Origin: an uncultured Pelagibacteraceae bacterium | Lineage (GTDB): Bacteria > Pseudomonadota > Alphaproteobacteria > Pelagibacterales > Pelagibacteraceae | Reading direction: 5' to 3' | Assembly: GCA_902553695.1 (NCBI GenBank) | Contig: CACDLR010000005.1 | Coordinates: 1-43,122 of the forward strand | Length of the DNA stretch: 43,122 nucleotides | Shown: in pieces, positions 9,394-17,365 of the stretch | Numbering within the stretch: position 1 is the stretch's first letter | Layout of the letters: every line of letters begins with the position of its first letter | Notes under the pieces: generated by a model | The model's database searches: none | Told to the model about the DNA's origin: nothing | The model's input: only the letters and a program-made list of their open reading frames with translations | Made by a program: the position numbers and the translations under genes

Positions 9394-9422
9394 ATGCTAT
9401 TTTTCTATATTTAATTTCAAAA

Positions 9423-9710
9423 ATGGCAAGTACAGATATTATTATACATGATAAAAAAGACAACGTTGGTGTTGTTGTAATTGAAAAAGTCGCACCAAAT
9501 CAAACATGTAATTGTTGGATTATGGAAGGCGATGGCTCAGCAACAGTAGAAGCTAAAAATGAAGTTCCACTTGGCCATAAGCTTGCATTAACAGATTTAA
9601 ACGAAGGTGATACTATAATTAAGTACGGTCATGATATTGGGAAAGTTGTTAAACCAATAAAAAAAGGTGAGCATGTTCATGTACATAACGTTAAAACTAA
9701 GAAGTGGTAA
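9423..9710 (+). CDS. suyA: UxaA/SAF-domain small subunit, probable (R)-sulfolactate sulfo-lyase subunit A
   Basis: The 95 residues form a single SAF-type domain as in the N-terminal part of altronate dehydratases and in SuyA. The segments VAPNQTCNCWIM, VPLGHKLAL and GDTIIKYGHDIGK are typical of that fold. The frame is open upstream, but the Met at 9423 (MASTDIIIHDKKDN) gives the family length and lies clear of xsc. It is followed 5 nt later by the large subunit. A split small plus roughly 390-residue large subunit is the SuyAB arrangement, and the neighbouring xsc supports sulfonate rather than sugar-acid use. An altronate or galactarate dehydratase role cannot be fully excluded. Confidence 0.8.
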   Translation: MASTDIIIHDKKDNVGVVVIEKVAPNQTCNCWIMEGDGSATVEAKNEVPLGHKLALTDLNEGDTIIKYGHDIGKVVKPIKKGEHVHVHNVKTKKW

Positions 9711-9715
9711 TTTAG

Positions 9716-10882
9716 ATGGAAATTCAAAAAAGTTTTTTAGGATATAAAAGAGAAAACGGAAGAGTTGGAACCAGAAATCATGTAATTATTCTTCCAGTTG
9801 ATGATATTTCAAATGCTTGTGCAGAAGCAGTGGCAAATAATATTAAAGGAACGATTGCGCTTCCTCATTCATACGGAAGACTTCAGTTTGGTGCAGATTT
9901 AGAGTTACATTTTAGAACAATGATTGGTACGGCAAAAAATCCAAATGTTGCAGCTGCTATTATAATTGGAATTGAACCTAAATGGACAAAAAGAATTGTA
10001 GATGAAGTAGCAAAAACAGGAAAACCAGTTGAAGGTTTTAGTATTGAAGGGGCTGGAGATATTGAAACAATAATGAAAGCCTCAAAAAAAGCACAAGAAT
10101 TTTCAATATGGGCATCAGAAAAACAAAGAGAAGAGTGTCCAGCAAGCGATCTTTGGATTTCTGTTAAGTGTGGAGAGTCTGATACGACATCAGGACTTGC
10201 ATCTAACCCAACAGTTGGCAACTTAATGGATAAATTAGAGCCTCTCGGAGTTCATTTATGTTTTGGAGAAACTTCAGAATTAACTGGTGCAGAAAATGTA
10301 TGCGCTAAAAGAGGTAAAACAAAAGAGGCTCAGGATAAGTTTATTAAAACCTGGAGTGATTATAATGACTTTATATTAAAAGAAGCAACAGATGACCTTT
10401 CTGAAAGCCAACCAACAGCTGGAAATATAGCTGGAGGACTAACAACAATTGAAGAAAAAGCTTTTGGTAATTTTCAAAAAATTGGATCAAGACAATTTGT
10501 TGATGTTTTAACGCCTGCAGAAGAACCTACTAAAGGTCCAGGCCTTTACTTTATGGATACATCTTCTGCTGCAGCAGAATGTGTAACGCTTCAAGCTGCA
10601 GGAGGTTTTAACATTCATCTATTTCCAACAGGACAAGGAAATATTATTGGAAACCCTATAGAACCAGTTATTAAATTGACTGCAAATCCATTAACAGCAG
10701 TTAAAATGAAAGAACATATTGATGTTGATGTATCAAAAATTCTGTCAAGAGAAATGAATTTAGATCAAGCTGGAGATGAATTAATTAAAGCAACTATGAG
10801 AGTTGCAAATGGAAGATTTACTTGTGCCGAAGCACTAGGTCATAGAGAATTTGTTATGACTAAACTTTATAGAAGTGCTTAA
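9716..10882 (+). CDS. suyB: UxaA-family large subunit, probable (R)-sulfolactate sulfo-lyase subunit B
   Basis: Together with SuyA it would split 3-sulfolactate into pyruvate and sulfite. The 388 residues match SuyB rather than a full-length UxaA (about 500 residues). The N-terminus [20 protein letters not shown] is the family signature. [16 protein letters not shown], with its Cys, marks the metal/Fe-S-associated core, and the C-terminal [18 protein letters not shown] segment is also family-like. It is separated by 5 nt from suyA. No lactate-dehydrogenase-type genes for sulfolactate isomerisation are seen alongside, so imported (R)-sulfolactate would be the direct substrate. Confidence 0.82.
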   Translation: MEIQKSFLGYKRENGRVGTRNHVIILPVDDISNACAEAVANNIKGTIALPHSYGRLQFGADLELHFRTMIGTAKNPNVAAAIIIGIEPKWTKRIVDEVAKTGKPVEGFSIEGAGDIETIMKASKKAQEFSIWASEKQREECPASDLWISVKCGESDTTSGLASNPTVGNLMDKLEPLGVHLCFGETSELTGAENVCAKRGKTKEAQDKFIKTWSDYNDFILKEATDDLSESQPTAGNIAGGLTTIEEKAFGNFQKIGSRQFVDVLTPAEEPTKGPGLYFMDTSSAAAECVTLQAAGGFNIHLFPTGQGNIIGNPIEPVIKLTANPLTAVKMKEHIDVDVSKILSREMNLDQAGDELIKATMRVANGRFTCAEALGHREFVMTKLYRSA

Positions 10883-10883
10883 T

Positions 10884-11860
10884 TTATTTTGTAGCTTGAA
10901 GTCTAGCTAATCTTTTTTTATTCCAATCAGATATCAATTTTCTAATACCTGCAGCTCCTACTCCCAAAACAATTGCAAGAACAACTGATGTTAATCCGTA
11001 AAATACTGGTAGATCTTTAGAGTACTCTAAAATAAATTTAGCGAAAACTCCAAGATTTTGAACCCCATTATTTACAGCAACAATTACTGTATCCTCACTG
11101 ATAAATGTATCGTACGCAATTGCTATTCCAATACAAGATCTATTGTTCCATAATTAAAAGCGTGCAAAACAGTTACAATTGCACTTACAAATATCGTCAC
11201 AAATAATGATGTTCCTGGTATTAATTTTGTGGGCATTCCAATAATATAAATCATTGCAGGAACTAAGATAAAGGCGCCTCCAACTCCCATTATCGCAGCA
11301 ATATAACCAACTATCATTCCTATAATTATTGGAGTAAAAATACTTTCATAAACTTTTGATTTTTTAAATCTCATTCTAAAAGGAAGTCCATGTATCCAAT
11401 AATGATGGTGCAATTTTTTTCTTACAATTATTTTTTTTCTAGCTTTATCAATTTCAGAAACACCTTGAATTAACATAAATGTTCCAAGTATTGCTAAAAC
11501 ATACATGTATGCTAAAGAAATTACTTCGTTGATCTTTCCAATATCTTTTAAATAAGAGAATGTAAGAATACCAAGCAATGTTCCAAAAGTACCACCTATT
11601 ACAATCATAAATCCCATCTTATAATCTAAGGTACCCTTCAAATAGTGCGTTGTAGATCCTGAAACTGACGTACCTAAAATATTACTAGCTTCGTTTGGAA
11701 CAGCATAAGCAGGTGGAATTCCAAGAAAAATTAGAAATGGAGTCATTAAAAATCCTCCACCAACTCCAAATAACCCAGAGAGAACTCCTACAAACAAACT
11801 CAATATAAATATGAATACAATATTAATTTCGACTTGTGCAATTGGAAGAAAATATTCCAT
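10884..11860 (-). pseudogene. TauE/SafE-family (TSUP) sulfite exporter, apparently broken by an internal deletion with frameshift
   Basis: The intact part (11123-11860, 245 residues) begins MEYFLPIAQVEINIV. It shows the TSUP glycine motif GLFGVGGGFLMTPFLI, a second half with MGVGGAFILVPAMIY, and several membrane helices. The frame stops abruptly at TIDLVLE, just where a final pair of helices should follow. In another frame, directly after the break (10884-11129, no ATG or GTG of its own), sequence reads GIAIAYDTFIS, then a membrane helix (FYGLTSVVLAIVLGVGAAG) and a basic tail NKKRLARLQATK. This looks like the original C-terminus. About 40 codons seem to be missing at the junction. The family role is export of sulfite or sulfonates, which fits xsc and suyAB. 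Truncated but functional protein, or assembly error, remain alternatives. Confidence 0.7.
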
Positions 11861-11911
11861 AAGACCTATTAACTACTTCGTACTCCTATGGTCAATAATT
11901 GTCAAATAGTA

Positions 11912-12058
11912 TTATATATTTAAGAAGGTGCTAAACAAAATTACTGCCCAATAAATTCCAAGTCCAAAAAAAAGAATTTCTTTTATATGATTATTAAAAA
12001 AAGTGGTTGGTATTGATTTTGATAACTTTTTTGAATTTTTTAAAATAAACTGGACCAC
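11912..12058 (-). CDS. possible 48-residue single-helix membrane peptide
   Basis: A GTG-started frame of 48 codons fills much of the gap between the 116-residue apr-linked ORF and the TauE-like gene. The N-terminal half is basic (KNSKKLSKSIP). The C-terminal half is one hydrophobic helix, with FFGLGIYWAVILFSTFL. It is in the same orientation as aprMBA. Start choice is weak: there is no ATG in frame and a stop lies just upstream. It could be a membrane subunit of the apr cluster or simply a chance ORF. Confidence 0.35.
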   Translation of the reverse strand: MVQFILKNSKKLSKSIPTTFFNNHIKEILFFGLGIYWAVILFSTFLNI

Positions 12059-12111
12059 ATTTCCGAATTAACAAAATCCTATAACTTTGCAAGTATTATT
12101 TTAAAAATTTG

Positions 12112-12462
12112 CTAAAAAATTGTTGCTCCAAAAATTTTTACTTCGCCGTCTTCTTCTCCAAGCACCAAGCGACCCAAATAATCTCCCTTCATAGTGTTGC
12201 TCTTTTGTTTAAACAGAACCGTGACGTATAAATCTCTTCTTAGACACCCCAAGGCCTCTCTATCATCTGAAAGGTTTGTCAAAAGCTTGTTGCTTGCCCA
12301 TTGTTTTCCAATTTCAACTTCATTAGCTCCATAAAGCATTTGTGCTGAAAAATTCTTTGTAAAGCCACTATAATCCCTTCTGTTTGAAGCTTTAACCAAT
12401 TCATCCCATAATGGAGTAGCAATTTTAATGATTTCCTCGTCTGTTTTCTTAATGAGGCTCAT
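12112..12462 (-). CDS. conserved-looking small protein downstream of aprA, unknown function
   Basis: The 116 residues start MSLIKKTDEEIIKIATPLW and follow aprA by 15 nt on the same strand, so the gene is most likely the fourth gene of the apr operon. The sequence is soluble and mixed alpha/beta, with a helical first half (WDELVKASNRRDY) and a strand-rich second half ending in GEVKIFGATIF. The layout vaguely resembles NTF2/SnoaL-like folds, but I cannot identify a family. Codon and residue use match its neighbours. Position alone suggests an accessory role in sulfite/APS metabolism. Confidence 0.75.
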   Translation of the reverse strand: MSLIKKTDEEIIKIATPLWDELVKASNRRDYSGFTKNFSAQMLYGANEVEIGKQWASNKLLTNLSDDREALGCLRRDLYVTVLFKQKSNTMKGDYLGRLVLGEEDGEVKIFGATIF

Positions 12463-12477
12463 AACTATTTTATTTTT

Positions 12478-14334
12478 TTAAGCAGTTTTTTTCTTTTCTT
12501 CGTCTACTATATGATAAACAGGCTTCTTCTCCATAGTAAATTTACCTGTTTCTGGGTCTCTTTGAGAAACTGTTAAACAATGCCAATTTTCATCATCAAG
12601 TTTCATATGATCTCCCCTATAATAATACCCTGGCCATCTTGTTTCTTTTCTAAATAAAGTATGCTCTGTAACACATTGAGATGTTAGCGCTCTATGTTTA
12701 AGTTCCCACGCTCTCATTAATTGATGGTAGTCCTCTGCACCTACATGCTCTAAATCCTCTTGCAACATTCCTAATTGTTCAAGACCTTTATTTAATAGGT
12801 TTTCATTTGTCATATAGTTGTTTGTTAAACCTCCACAATATTCATCCATAATTTTTTGCAGTCTTTGTAAACCCTGAATTGGAGATAAATAGCTTGGCGA
12901 TACTGTGCCAGCAGTAATTTCATTTCTTCCAACCTGATAGTTTTCTAGAGGTTTGTAAATAGTTTCTCTCAAATTTTCATATTGAGTATCTGAAATCTTT
13001 ATATCGTTAGCTTTCTTGTCCATTATATACTTAACAGCTGCTTTTGCTGCTAATCTGCCTTCTGTAAATGATCCAGATGAAAATTTATGAGCACTACCAC
13101 CTACTGTGTCTCCAGCACCAAATAAACCATCAATTGTAGTCATTCTATTATAACCCCAATAATAATCGTCTGGGGCAATATCTTCAGGTCCACTTACCCA
13201 AGCACCTGAACATGTAGCATGGGATCCCATTACATAAGGTTCTGAAGTTGTTAACTCAGGATTTGTGTATTTTGGATCAATATTTTGTGAAGCCCAAACA
13301 ACTGCTTGACCTACAGTCATTCCTAAAAAGTTTTCCCAACCGACTGTCTCTAAATGAGGGTCTTGGAAAGCCTCTTTTGTTACCATGTGAATTGGTCCAC
13401 CGCCTGCAGCGACTTCTTGAATAAATGCATGATTTCTTAAACAAGTTGGAGTTGGATGATGATCAATATATTCACCAACCATTTTTTTAGTATGATCATA
13501 CCATTTTTTCTCATAATTTTCACCATTTGCATTTTGAGTGTAGGTTTTTAAATGTAAAAAATAAGCACCAACTGGTCCATATCCATCCTTAAATCTGCAA
13601 AGTACAATTCTATTTTCCATTTGTGTCATCTTTGCTCCTGCAGCAATTGGTAAAGCATAAGCTGAACCATTGCTCCATGGTGCATACCAAGTTCTTCCCA
13701 TGCCCTCACCTACTGCTCTTGGCTTAAATATATGAGAAGCTCCTCCAGCAGCAACTATAACTGCTTTAGCTTTAAAAACATGATAGTCACCTGTTCTCAT
13801 ATTAAATCCAACTGCACCAGCAATTCTATTTGGATTACTCTCATCTTTTAAAAGATGAGTAATCATAATTCTGTTGTATATTTTATTTGCAGATTTTTTT
13901 GCTGCTTCAGCTACGATTGGTTTATAGCTTTCACCATGGATCATAATCTGCCATTTTCCTTCTCTTTGATATCTTCCTGTCTCTTTATTTCTCATCATTG
14001 GCAATCCCCATTCATCAAACATATGAACTGTAGAGTCTACATGTCTTGCCATATCATAACCAAGGTCTTCTCTAACTAGACCCATTAAATCGTTTCTTGC
14101 ATATCTTACATGGTCCTCGGGCATGTTTTCTCCCCACTGCATTCCCATGTAACAGTTAATTGCGTACAAACCTTGAGCAACGGCTCCACTTCTATCTATA
14201 TTTGCTTTTTCTACACAAATTATTTTAAGATCTCTTCCCCAATATCTAGATTCAAAAGTTGCTCCGGTCCCAGCCATTCCTCCGCCAACAACAAGGATAT
14301 CGCAATCTTCAAAAACTGTATTGTTTTTTGGCAT
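12478..14334 (-). CDS. aprA: adenylylsulfate (APS) reductase alpha subunit
   Basis: FAD flavoprotein that interconverts APS and sulfite plus AMP. In SAR11 it is thought to work in the sulfite-oxidising direction. The 618 residues are within the AprA range. The FAD motif ILVVGGGMAGTG is at residues 13-24, and the fumarate-reductase-like fold continues with GGASHIFKPRAVGEG and the C-terminal KHRALTSQCVTEHTLFRKET segment. The start codon overlaps the aprB stop by one base (TAATG), indicating translational coupling. It forms a unit with aprM, aprB and the 116-residue ORF. No ATP sulfurylase gene is present in the window. Confidence 0.96.
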   Translation of the reverse strand: MPKNNTVFEDCDILVVGGGMAGTGATFESRYWGRDLKIICVEKANIDRSGAVAQGLYAINCYMGMQWGENMPEDHVRYARNDLMGLVREDLGYDMARHVDSTVHMFDEWGLPMMRNKETGRYQREGKWQIMIHGESYKPIVAEAAKKSANKIYNRIMITHLLKDESNPNRIAGAVGFNMRTGDYHVFKAKAVIVAAGGASHIFKPRAVGEGMGRTWYAPWSNGSAYALPIAAGAKMTQMENRIVLCRFKDGYGPVGAYFLHLKTYTQNANGENYEKKWYDHTKKMVGEYIDHHPTPTCLRNHAFIQEVAAGGGPIHMVTKEAFQDPHLETVGWENFLGMTVGQAVVWASQNIDPKYTNPELTTSEPYVMGSHATCSGAWVSGPEDIAPDDYYWGYNRMTTIDGLFGAGDTVGGSAHKFSSGSFTEGRLAAKAAVKYIMDKKANDIKISDTQYENLRETIYKPLENYQVGRNEITAGTVSPSYLSPIQGLQRLQKIMDEYCGGLTNNYMTNENLLNKGLEQLGMLQEDLEHVGAEDYHQLMRAWELKHRALTSQCVTEHTLFRKETRWPGYYYRGDHMKLDDENWHCLTVSQRDPETGKFTMEKKPVYHIVDEEKKKTA

Positions 14335-14804
14335 TAATAGTAAACACCTTTTTTGAATGAACTTTTGTTAATTGCAGGCAAATCTTTTTCAGTGTTTAAA
14401 CCGTGTGGTTCATTATATAAAATCTGTGACTGCATATCTCCTTGGTTAGGATTGTCTGCCTCTGCTAACTTTGGAATATGTTTGCCCCATGGCTTTGTAG
14501 TTATTGGTGATACAAAATCTTTCACAGTTCCATTTCTAAATTTTATCTTCCAAGAAATTGTCCCTTTTTTTTCTTCCCTCAAAACTCTAACTTTGTGCCC
14601 CATTGGTGCAAAGTCAGCGTACCCTCTCACATCAATTGCTTGTTGTGGACATGCTTTTACACATGAGTAACACTCCCAGCAAAAATTAGGTTCAATATTG
14701 ACTGCTCTTCGAATTGTTTTATCGATGTGCATAATATCAGAAGGACATATGTCAACACAGTGACCACATCCATCACATCTTGTCATATATACAAACGTAG
14801 ACAT
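14334..14804 (-). CDS. aprB: adenylylsulfate (APS) reductase beta subunit, ferredoxin-type
   Basis: Electron-transfer subunit of APS reductase. Eight cysteines define two [4Fe-4S] clusters: Cys10, 13, 16, 20 (CDGCGHCVDICP) and Cys42, 45, 48, 52 (CWECYSCVKACP). The remaining 100 residues form the AprB-specific beta region and tail that wraps AprA. The 156-residue length is normal. It starts 14 nt downstream of aprM and overlaps aprA by one base. Confidence 0.96.
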   Translation of the reverse strand: MSTFVYMTRCDGCGHCVDICPSDIMHIDKTIRRAVNIEPNFCWECYSCVKACPQQAIDVRGYADFAPMGHKVRVLREEKKGTISWKIKFRNGTVKDFVSPITTKPWGKHIPKLAEADNPNQGDMQSQILYNEPHGLNTEKDLPAINKSSFKKGVYY

Positions 14805-14818
14805 AATTATTTTCCTTT

Positions 14819-15613
14819 CTAATAGTGTTTAGGTTTTTCTCTTGAAATTCCTAAACCAAAATCCTCTGGTGCATCTGCAGGCATAGGCAAATCATCATTT
14901 GACCCATCTGCTTTTGCTAAATTTTTTTGTATTGCTGCTCCTGGTTTATAAAACATATGAGCAAATTTAGACCAATAAACTCCACCAAACAAAATTATAT
15001 TTGCCACAGCGAATAAGACTAAAAATAAAGTATCCCAACCACTAATTCCCGATGTTTGAAAAAAAGACCAAACTAATCCCATAGCTGAAGCTGCAACAAG
15101 AGCTAAAACAAATAAATCAGCTAAAACGATTCTAAATACTGAATTTGCCTCCGCAGAAACATCTACTCTTAAAAATAACCAGAACCATCCACCGCCTATA
15201 ACAGTCATGATAGCTCCAACATGCCAAATAATTGGCCAAACTGATGGTGTACTTATTCCAGGAGATGAGTATTTAAATATCATTACCGCAGAACCAATCC
15301 AAAACAATACTGTTCCATACATACCCATCACATGAGCTATTCTTCTTTGAGTAGCACCTAATTCCGCAGTTGTTAATATATCATGAGCAATTGTTTTTGT
15401 TACAACAGAAATTTTTTCACCACTACTTAGATTTTTTGTTGCAGATAACTTTGCCTTCTTTGCATTATTAAAAAAATATTTAACATTCTTTTTATGAATT
15501 ATATCAAGTATTGTTCCTCCACCTGCTAAGGCAACCATTGCTAAAGCAAAGATTTGCATACCAATTGAAGGTACTGTTTCTGCTAACGTTGCGAATGGAT
15601 TTGTTGATATCAT
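14819..15613 (-). CDS. aprM: APS reductase membrane anchor AprM
   Basis: The 264-residue integral membrane protein heads the aprMBA unit. It has hydrophobic segments near residues 17-37, 95-112, 125-150, 160-180 and 192-215, with conserved-looking histidines in helix contexts (RIAHVMGMYG, IIWHVGAIMT, FAHMFYKPG). Pelagibacter-type APS reductase loci carry such a protein, proposed to link AprAB to the membrane electron carriers. The assignment rests on position and topology. The acidic, Pro-rich C-terminal tail (DDLPMPADAPEDF) is probably cytoplasmic. Confidence 0.85.
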   Translation of the reverse strand: MISTNPFATLAETVPSIGMQIFALAMVALAGGGTILDIIHKKNVKYFFNNAKKAKLSATKNLSSGEKISVVTKTIAHDILTTAELGATQRRIAHVMGMYGTVLFWIGSAVMIFKYSSPGISTPSVWPIIWHVGAIMTVIGGGWFWLFLRVDVSAEANSVFRIVLADLFVLALVAASAMGLVWSFFQTSGISGWDTLFLVLFAVANIILFGGVYWSKFAHMFYKPGAAIQKNLAKADGSNDDLPMPADAPEDFGLGISREKPKHY

Positions 15614-15700
15614 TTTCCCCTTTCAGAGCTTCTAGTACAGTTAAAATAAATAATCAATAAGGTAAATTAGTTAAATTCGTACTGTCTAATGGAATTTATT

Positions 15701-16099
15701 TTATGATTTTCTGGTATAATGTTGTTTTAAAGGGATCACTGATCTTACTCCTCCTTGTGGATTTTCAACATCACCTTCTCTTCTAGGAATCAAATGAATA
15801 TGGCAATGCATAATTGATTGTCCGGCTGTTTTTCCAGAATTGGTGCCAATATTAAATCCTTTGACCGTTATATCTTCATTTAAAATCTTCTCTTTAGTTT
15901 TTAAAATTAATTCATGACAGGCCTTAACTTCTTCAGCACTTAATTCAAAATAATCCTGAACATGTCTTTTAGGTACTATAAGACTATGAAATTTTGAGAC
16001 AGGATAACTATCGGTTGATGAATAAGCTAATTCGTTTTCAAATTGAAGTTCTTCTTTGCTAATTTTACAAAAAATGCAAGGATTGTTTGGATCTTTCAT
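15701..16099 (-). CDS. HIT-family nucleotide hydrolase/transferase (HinT-like)
   Basis: The 132 residues contain the histidine triad HCHIHLIPR, with His98, His100 and His102, preceded by HSLIVPKRHVQDYFEL, which is typical of HinT. Two N-terminal cysteines (CIFC, residues 8-11) match the zinc-type HIT N-terminus. HinT proteins hydrolyse aminoacyl- and other phosphoramidates of AMP. It begins 2 nt after the pabC-like gene on the same strand and precedes aprM by 87 bp, a gap where I see no clear structure beyond a short AT-rich stretch. Confidence 0.93.
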   Translation of the reverse strand: MKDPNNPCIFCKISKEELQFENELAYSSTDSYPVSKFHSLIVPKRHVQDYFELSAEEVKACHELILKTKEKILNEDITVKGFNIGTNSGKTAGQSIMHCHIHLIPRREGDVENPQGGVRSVIPLKQHYTRKS

Positions 16100-16101
16100 A
16101 T

Positions 16102-16845
16102 TTAAATTAGAGAATTATATATTTTATTTAATTTATGATAACAAACTGTTTTTTTCCTCCTCCAGTTTAATTGATCTATTTTTGAAACTGAGGTGACACC
16201 CTTTCCAGAGCCTATCAATATAATTTCATCAAAATCGTGAATTTTAGTAATTGAAATATCAGTTCCAATAATTTTTATTTTTTTATTTATGTACTTGATT
16301 GTATTTCCCAAATAACAATTTTTTTTAGGTGAGTAAATTTTTCTATTTTTAACAAATACTAGATTAGATGTACCAGTCTCTAAAATTTTATTATTAGAAA
16401 CTAATGCAATATCATATTTGGTTGGATCAAGTTTGCTAAGTTTTGAAATTATTTTTTTATAATATAAATTTTTATAATTTGGATCTATTCGTTTATATTT
16501 AAACAACAAAAGATTAAAATTATTTTTGGGTATTGGTCTTTTTCTTATAGAAACAGAAATTAGATTTTTATTTAAAGCAATTCTAAATAAATTATCATAA
16601 CCTTTGTATAAAGTATTTTTTTTTATCAAGTCTATAATAATATTCTTTAAATTTTTTTTTCTTATCCCATAATTTTTTGTAGATTTAATTAAATTTTCTA
16701 AATGGGGTTTTAAAAGTATTAACTTTGGAGGTCTTCCAAACATTCTTATGGTTGTAAATACACCTCTCGATCCCCAAAGATCTTTGAAAGGAACCTCTTT
16801 AAGATTACTAAGCTGATAAGATTTTTTTAATAAGTATATCGCCAT
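16102..16845 (-). CDS. pabC: class IV aminotransferase, probable aminodeoxychorismate lyase
   Basis: PLP enzyme of fold type IV. The 247-residue length, the motif ILETGTSNLVF (cofactor-binding Glu plus the Thr/Asn pair), and the N-terminal GVFTTIRMFGRPPKLILLKPHLENL region fit ADC lyase or branched-chain aminotransferase-like proteins. Its position directly after PabA- and PabB-like genes, overlapping pabA by 38 nt, argues for release of p-aminobenzoate and pyruvate from aminodeoxychorismate in folate synthesis. The protein is very Lys/Ile/Asn-rich, as are its neighbours. Confidence 0.82.
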   Translation of the reverse strand: MAIYLLKKSYQLSNLKEVPFKDLWGSRGVFTTIRMFGRPPKLILLKPHLENLIKSTKNYGIRKKNLKNIIIDLIKKNTLYKGYDNLFRIALNKNLISVSIRKRPIPKNNFNLLLFKYKRIDPNYKNLYYKKIISKLSKLDPTKYDIALVSNNKILETGTSNLVFVKNRKIYSPKKNCYLGNTIKYINKKIKIIGTDISITKIHDFDEIILIGSGKGVTSVSKIDQLNWRRKKTVCYHKLNKIYNSLI

Positions 16846-17365
16846 TTTCTGTTAAAAAAGATTCTGGATGAAATTGAAATCCATATATTTTATTTTTATT
16901 ATCCTCAAGACCCATTGGTATTTTTGTTTTACTGCATCTCATAGTTATTTTAATTGAATTTGATTTAAATGGCTCCATTAATTTTAATGAATGATATCTG
17001 CCTACTTTAAAATGCTGATTATTTTTAAATACTTTACTTTCTTTATTTGTTTTTATTTTAGATTGAAATCCATGATATATTCTTTTTTGTTGTACTATTT
17101 TGCCACCTTCATTATACAAAATCATTTGGTAGCCTAAACATATGCCAATTATTTTTTTCTTTCCTTTGAATTTGTTATAAATTTTTGAAGAAAGGGGATA
17201 ATCTTTTGGAGAACCAGGTCCTGGAGAAAAAACAATTACATCACTTTTATCAAGCAAGTTATTATTTATGTCATAATAATTACTACAAATCACTTTATCA
17301 AATTTTGAAAACTGATGTACAACATTCCATGTAAATGAGTCTTGATGATCAATAATATAAATCAT
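16808..17365 (-). CDS. pabA: class I glutamine amidotransferase, aminodeoxychorismate/anthranilate synthase component II
   Basis: Supplies ammonia from glutamine to the chorismate-aminating component I. The 185 residues carry the catalytic triad: Cys76 in GICLGYQ, and His166 and Glu168 in FHPES. The oxyanion motif SPGPGSP is near residue 47. It overlaps pabB by 4 nt (ATGA) and pabC by 38 nt. PabA and TrpG cannot be told apart by sequence alone; the adjacent pabC favours p-aminobenzoate synthesis, perhaps with a shared role. Confidence 0.88.
   Translation of the reverse strand: MIYIIDHQDSFTWNVVHQFSKFDKVICSNYYDINNNLLDKSDVIVFSPGPGSPKDYPLSSKIYNKFKGKKKIIGICLGYQMILYNEGGKIVQQKRIYHGFQSKIKTNKESKVFKNNQHFKVGRYHSLKLMEPFKSNSIKITMRCSKTKIPMGLEDNKNKIYGFQFHPESFLTENGDILIKKILSA

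Noticed and set aside
10884..11129. Separate small membrane-protein gene after the TauE-like frame
   Set aside because: The frame has no ATG or GTG and begins exactly where the TauE frame breaks, so it is better read as its displaced C-terminus.
11861..11911. Short CCATA...TATGG pairing upstream of the TauE-like gene
   Set aside because: Five base pairs over a wide loop is too weak to support an operator or terminator.
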